DNA from: an uncultured Actinomycetes bacterium
GTDB taxonomy: Bacteria; Actinomycetota; Actinomycetes; Nanopelagicales; Nanopelagicaceae
Reading direction: 5' to 3'
Assembly: GCA_903891755.1 (NCBI GenBank)
Contig: CAITFY010000160.1
Location: 1-8,603 of the forward strand
Length of the DNA stretch: 8,603 nucleotides
The position numbers and the translations under genes are program-made. The notes beneath the pieces are model-generated. The model worked only from the letters and a program-made list of their open reading frames with translations. It was not told the DNA's origin and made no database searches. Below, in pieces: positions 5,497 to 8,603 of the stretch; the stretch's first letter is position 1, and the number at the start of each line of letters is the position of its first letter.

Positions 5497-6312
5497 CTAC
5501 AACCGACCGCCTGCAGAACCATCCTGAGACATCCGCTGGCTTAGCCAGACCGGGAAGATAAAGAGCACAATCAACATAGTTGCAACCACGTTGACGATAG
5601 GTGCTTGATTTGGCCTAAAGAGATTGTTGAAGATCCACTGTGGCAGGGTTTCGGTGCCGGGTCCAGCGGTGAATGTAGTGACCACGATTTCATCAAAGGA
5701 GAGCGCGAAGGCGAGCAACCCTCCCGCTACGAGTGCTGATCGAACCAATGGGAAAGTGATGTAACGGAAGGTCTGAAAGATATTGGCGCCAAGGTCTTGG
5801 GAGGCCTCTTCCAAACTCTGACCAAGTCTGCGCAAGCGGGCCAATACGTTGTTATAGACAACTACGATGCAAAAAGTTGCGTGACCGACTACGACTGTCC
5901 AGAGAGCCAACTGCTTATTGAGTGGGTCAAGGAACGTGTGGAACGTAGTATTTAAAGCGATACCAGTGATGATTCCAGGTAGAGCGATAGGGAAAATTAC
6001 GAGCAGCGAGAGTGTGCTCTTTCCGTAGAAGGAGTACCTGGATACAGCGAAGGCGATACAGGTGCCAAGAACCAGCGCAATTGCAGTTGCACCCAATCCG
6101 ACTTTAATGGAGGTACCAATTGCCGGGAGAACTCCGTTGCTCTCAGTTAGGCGACCCCACCAGACGGTAGAGAGTGACGAAGGTGGCCACGAGAAGGTGC
6201 GAGAAGGATTGAAAGAGTTAAGAGCAACAACAACCAACGGTAAATAAATAAAACTCAAAGTTCCAAAGGTGAGGGTCGCGAGAAGAATCTTCGCTCTTCT
6301 AGATATATACAT
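5497..6312 (-). CDS. potC: Spermidine/putrescine-type ABC transporter permease (PotC-like)
   Basis: This is an inner-membrane permease subunit of a polyamine-family ABC importer, the partner of the PotB-like protein encoded upstream. The 271 residues include about six helices and a PotC-like N-terminus with a first helix at 9-31 followed by LNSFNPSRTFSWPP, typical of this subunit. The EAA loop that docks on the ATPase is EEASQDLGANIFQTFRYITF (169-188), and ALSFDEIVVTTFTAGPG (203-219) is a further PotC hallmark. Start ATG 6312 overlaps the potB stop as TAATG and has GGAG 8 nt upstream, so translation is coupled. It is the last gene of the minus-strand operon, and its stop directly abuts that of the small membrane protein. 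The true substrate cannot be told from the permease. Confidence 0.9.
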   Translation of the reverse strand: MYISRRAKILLATLTFGTLSFIYLPLVVVALNSFNPSRTFSWPPSSLSTVWWGRLTESNGVLPAIGTSIKVGLGATAIALVLGTCIAFAVSRYSFYGKSTLSLLVIFPIALPGIITGIALNTTFHTFLDPLNKQLALWTVVVGHATFCIVVVYNNVLARLRRLGQSLEEASQDLGANIFQTFRYITFPLVRSALVAGGLLAFALSFDEIVVTTFTAGPGTETLPQWIFNNLFRPNQAPIVNVVATMLIVLFIFPVWLSQRMSQDGSAGGRL

Positions 6313-7178
6313 TAGAAATTCTCCAGCGCGCCAGAGCGACGAACCACAAAGAGATAACCCAAGATGGTTCCAATTGGCAGAAGCGCCATTGCTGCAGCGA
6401 ACGGCAAATTGCCTGCTGTTCCAACGTTGTCAGCAATAACATTTGCCACAAGCTGAGTTGTTCCACCGACAATCTTCACAACGATGTAATCACCTAGAGA
6501 GAGTGAGAAGGTGAAGATGGATCCCGCGATGATGGCCGGATAAATGATAGGCAAGATAATCGAGGTGAAAGTCTTTGTAGCTGATGCGCCTAAATCACTT
6601 GAGGCTTCCAGCAAGCTATTCGGCAGGCGATCCATCCCTGCATAGATAGGAAGGATCATGTAAGGCAACCAGAGATATGCAAGAGTGATTGTGGTTGCAG
6701 CTAATCCAAAACCAGGTCCATTAATTCCAAATGGCTTAAGCACCCAGGAGATAACTCCCCCATCGGCAAACATGCTGCGCCAGGCGTATGTCTTAACAAG
6801 ATAACTCGCCCACAGCGGAACGAGAACAAGTGCAATAACCACGCTTCTAAACCGCGGCTTCAAAACTTTGGCGATAAATAGGGCGATGGGAATTGCGAGC
6901 AATCCGTCAATAAGTGTGACTGCAACGGCAACTCCGATAGATCGAATTGCAATCGTGCTGTACACCCGTTGAGTTATAAGGGTGTGAAAGTTTGTAAATG
7001 AGAGTGAGTGAACGGTATTTCCAGTGAAGGAGTCAACGCTCCACAAACTGGAGACCAACATGACAGCGAGTGAACCGAGATAAGCGATGGCAAGCCAAAG
7101 CACGGGAAGAGCTAGTAATAGCCCCGCCCGTGCTCCTTTGTGGCGGTAAAGCCACGTATTGACTCGGTTCTTATGCAC
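6312..7178 (-). CDS. potB: Spermidine/putrescine-type ABC transporter permease (PotB-like)
   Basis: This is the second permease subunit, pairing with PotC to form the membrane channel. It is 288 residues with a cytoplasmic Arg/Lys-rich N-terminus, a first helix at 20-43, and PLWASYLVKTYAWRSMFADGG (121-141), a stretch conserved in PotB/PotH proteins. The EAA loop is EASSDLGASATKTFTSIILP (191-210), and SLSLGDYIVVKIVGG (225-239) follows. The only reasonable start is GTG 7178 (MHKNRVNTW); no clear ribosome site precedes it, though the potD stop is only 17 nt upstream, so re-initiation is likely. It overlaps potC by one base (TAATG). Mutual topology and order (binding protein, PotB, PotC) fit the COG0687/COG1176/COG1177 family. 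Confidence 0.9.
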   Translation of the reverse strand: MHKNRVNTWLYRHKGARAGLLLALPVLWLAIAYLGSLAVMLVSSLWSVDSFTGNTVHSLSFTNFHTLITQRVYSTIAIRSIGVAVAVTLIDGLLAIPIALFIAKVLKPRFRSVVIALVLVPLWASYLVKTYAWRSMFADGGVISWVLKPFGINGPGFGLAATTITLAYLWLPYMILPIYAGMDRLPNSLLEASSDLGASATKTFTSIILPIIYPAIIAGSIFTFSLSLGDYIVVKIVGGTTQLVANVIADNVGTAGNLPFAAAMALLPIGTILGYLFVVRRSGALENF

Positions 7179-7195
7179 TGTGATTTAAGGCGTTG

Positions 7196-8380
7196 TTAGC
7201 CTTTTATCGATGTCCAGGCTTGCGTCCAAGCGGCATAGTCGGTGCAGATATTTCCGCGACCATCTAGGCAGCTTGTTGTTGGTGTGGTCCAGTACCAAAT
7301 CTTCTTCGCATAAGCAGCATCAGTCGCGTGATAAGTGGTGCAGAAAGCCTTATCAGCGGTGTGGCTGCAAGCCAAGGTCTGTGATGGAGCCTCACCGAAG
7401 TACTCAGCAACTTGTGCATTGACTGTTGGAGAGGTAATCCAGTTCATCCATTGGTACATGCAATTTGGATGTTGGGCCTTTGCGGAAATCATCCAAGTAT
7501 CTGACCAACCAGTTGCTCCCTCTTTAGGAACGGTGGTTGCAACAGTTACCTTCTTGTCGCCGTTGATTGTGTTGGCGATAACCTGCCATGAAGAACCAAT
7601 GAGCGTGTTAGAAGATTCAAATGATTGAACTGACTTGGTGTAGTCAGACCAGTACTCGCCAATGTTCTTCTTCTGAACCTTGAGGAGCGCAACTGCTGCT
7701 GCAAGTTGGGTCTTATCAAGTGAGTAAGGATTGGTGATCTTCAGTGAAGGTGTGGTCGACATCAGATACATCGCAGCATCAGCGATATAGATTGGTGAAT
7801 CGTATGCTGTGATCTTTCCCTTATAAGGAGAGTTCGCTGCAAAGACAGAAGACCATGATGTTGGCTTCTTTACCTTGGCGGCGTTATAGGCCAAGACGTT
7901 TGCGCCCCAACCGTGAGGGATTCCATACATGGTGCCTTTGACCGAGTTCCACTGCTGATTCTTCAAGAATGGAGAGATAGTCTTGTAGTTAGGAACTAGA
8001 GCTGTGTTCACGGGAGCAACTTGACCGCCATAAATCAAACGGAGGGTTGCATCACCGGATGCGGAAACGCCGTCATATCCACCGGTCTTCATCAGCGAAA
8101 CCATCTCATCTGATGTACCTGCAGTTTTGGCATTTACCTTGCAGCCGGTTGCCTTTGTAAATGGATTAACCCAGTCGACAGTCTTGTCGTTACTTCCATT
8201 TTCGGCATAACCAGCCCAGACAATAATGTTGAGCGCGCCTTCACCCTTACCAAGGGTTTTAAGGGCGGCGATATTTGGAAGTGAGGCAGCAACACCTGCA
8301 GTCGCACTCGCAATGGCTAAGCCAAAAGCGGCGAAGCTAGCGATGACTATTTTCCGAGTCACTATCTTCTTGGTACGCAT
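7196..8380 (-). CDS. potD: Polyamine-type ABC transporter substrate-binding protein (PotD-like)
   Basis: This extracellular binding protein delivers the ligand, probably spermidine, putrescine or a related amine, to the PotB/PotC channel. It has 394 residues. An N-terminal export signal (MRTKKIVTRK, then a hydrophobic stretch to about residue 30) ends in GVAAS, suggesting signal peptidase I cleavage after Ala32. No lipobox cysteine is present, unusual for a Gram-positive binding protein. The mature part shows PotD-like sections: LNIIVWAGYAE, VNPFTKATGCKV, GVSASGDATLRLIYGG, YGIPHGWGANVLAYN, and a C-terminal hinge WMNWITSPTVNAQVAEYFGEAP. Several cysteines near the C-terminus (TLACSH, AFCTT, TSCLDGRGNIC) may form disulfides. 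ATG 8380 has AGGTGAT a few nt upstream. potA precedes it by 69 nt. The ligand is not determined. Confidence 0.9.
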   Translation of the reverse strand: MRTKKIVTRKIVIASFAAFGLAIASATAGVAASLPNIAALKTLGKGEGALNIIVWAGYAENGSNDKTVDWVNPFTKATGCKVNAKTAGTSDEMVSLMKTGGYDGVSASGDATLRLIYGGQVAPVNTALVPNYKTISPFLKNQQWNSVKGTMYGIPHGWGANVLAYNAAKVKKPTSWSSVFAANSPYKGKITAYDSPIYIADAAMYLMSTTPSLKITNPYSLDKTQLAAAVALLKVQKKNIGEYWSDYTKSVQSFESSNTLIGSSWQVIANTINGDKKVTVATTVPKEGATGWSDTWMISAKAQHPNCMYQWMNWITSPTVNAQVAEYFGEAPSQTLACSHTADKAFCTTYHATDAAYAKKIWYWTTPTTSCLDGRGNICTDYAAWTQAWTSIKG

Positions 8381-8426
8381 TCACATCACCTTTTCTTTTT
8401 GCATATCTTCTGTGGGCTTACTCGTT

Positions 8427-8442
8427 TTCGGAATTAACCGAA
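8427..8442 (-). other. Intercistronic hairpin between potA and potD
   Basis: TTCGG-AATTAA-CCGAA, with one more T/A pair outside (8426/8443), forms a 6-bp stem in the 69-nt gap. There is no T-run after it in the transcribed (minus) direction, so it is unlikely to be a terminator. It may tune the relative amount of binding protein to ATPase by processing or mRNA stability. Confidence 0.35.
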
Positions 8443-8449
8443 ATACCTT

Positions 8450-8602
8450 TTAGCCAACCTGGAATTCGTATTTCGAATTCCAAGAAACTTCGATCTTCTC
8501 CCCCGCCTCAGGGAAGTCTTGAGTGCCATCATTCTCCGCAAGAATCGTTAGGATGTCACTGCCAATCGCCACATTTATACGGGTAAGCGCCCCTAAGAAC
8601 AT
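8450..8602 (-). CDS. potA: Polyamine-type ABC transporter ATPase (PotA-like), C-terminal end only
   Basis: Only the last 50 residues are in the window, read in frame from position 8602 and continuing beyond the edge: MFLGALTRINVAIGSDI through to EKIEVSWNSKYEFQVG and a TAA stop at 8452-8450. This is the TOBE-type beta-barrel tail found after the nucleotide-binding domain in PotA/MalK-type ATPases (a GALTR start, then GEKIEVSW). The Walker motifs lie outside. Position immediately upstream of potD on the same strand supports the call. The final codons can fold into a 9-bp hairpin (8460-8482). Confidence 0.75.
   Translation of the reverse strand: MFLGALTRINVAIGSDILTILAENDGTQDFPEAGEKIEVSWNSKYEFQVG
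8460..8482 (-). repeat. Perfect 9-bp inverted repeat at the end of potA
   Basis: TGGAATTCG (8460-8468), loop TATTT, CGAATTCCA (8474-8482). It lies inside the final potA codons and, with the next hairpin at 8427-8442, gives two stem-loops in tandem ahead of potD. No T-run follows on either strand. Confidence 0.5.
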
Positions 8603-8603
8603 C

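Noticed and set aside
7335..7628. Plus-strand ORF of 97 codons opposite potD
   Set aside because: It is fully antisense to a well-supported gene, has no recognisable domain, and its composition is what an opposite reading frame would give.
1..8603. Search for insertion sequences, tRNA, CRISPR or phage genes
   Set aside because: No transposase, long terminal repeats, tRNA cloverleaf or spaced repeats were recognised by eye; all open space is accounted for.

Overview
The window looks like a compact chromosomal segment of a planktonic, probably freshwater or marine actinobacterium of the Nanopelagicales (acI) or a similar streamlined lineage. The grounds are an actinorhodopsin-type proton pump, a lycopene cyclase split into CrtYc and CrtYd (common in actinobacteria), a Brp/Blh retinal-forming dioxygenase, almost no intergenic space (stop codons abut or lie 5 nt apart), and promoters that suggest leaderless mRNAs. 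The lineage is inferred from gene content only.

Layout. Positions 1-894 (minus) hold ispH, which lacks its last residues at the window edge. A class I fumarase (fumA type, 928-2586, plus) diverges from it; their -10 boxes sit back to back in a 33-nt gap. Positions 2592-3232 (minus) hold crtYc and crtYd, overlapping as ATGA. blh (3279-4238, plus) diverges from crtYc. A regulatory stretch of about 165 nt follows, then the actinorhodopsin gene (4405-5178) and a strong hairpin terminator (5192-5227). A small two-helix membrane protein (5257-5496) lies just behind. Positions 5497-8603 (minus) hold a spermidine/putrescine-type ABC importer in the order potA (3' end only), potD, potB, potC.

How it fits together. 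IspH makes the C5 isoprenoid units. CrtYc/CrtYd cyclise lycopene to beta-carotene, Blh cleaves beta-carotene to two retinals, and the rhodopsin binds retinal at Lys233 to pump protons in light. The earlier carotenoid genes (crtE, crtB, crtI) are not in the window. The rhodopsin has the DTE proton-pump residue set (Asp92, Thr96, Glu103), a green-type Leu100, a His58 counter-ion partner, and Gly149 at the position equivalent to Trp138 of bacteriorhodopsin. That Gly opens the retinal pocket to a carotenoid antenna in xanthorhodopsin, so a light-harvesting carotenoid is plausible here.

No RNA genes, mobile elements, CRISPR arrays or integration scars were seen. The most noteworthy items are the photoheterotrophy cluster with its antenna-competent rhodopsin, the shared TTGACC and inverted-repeat elements at its promoters, and the uncharacterised small membrane protein behind the rhodopsin.
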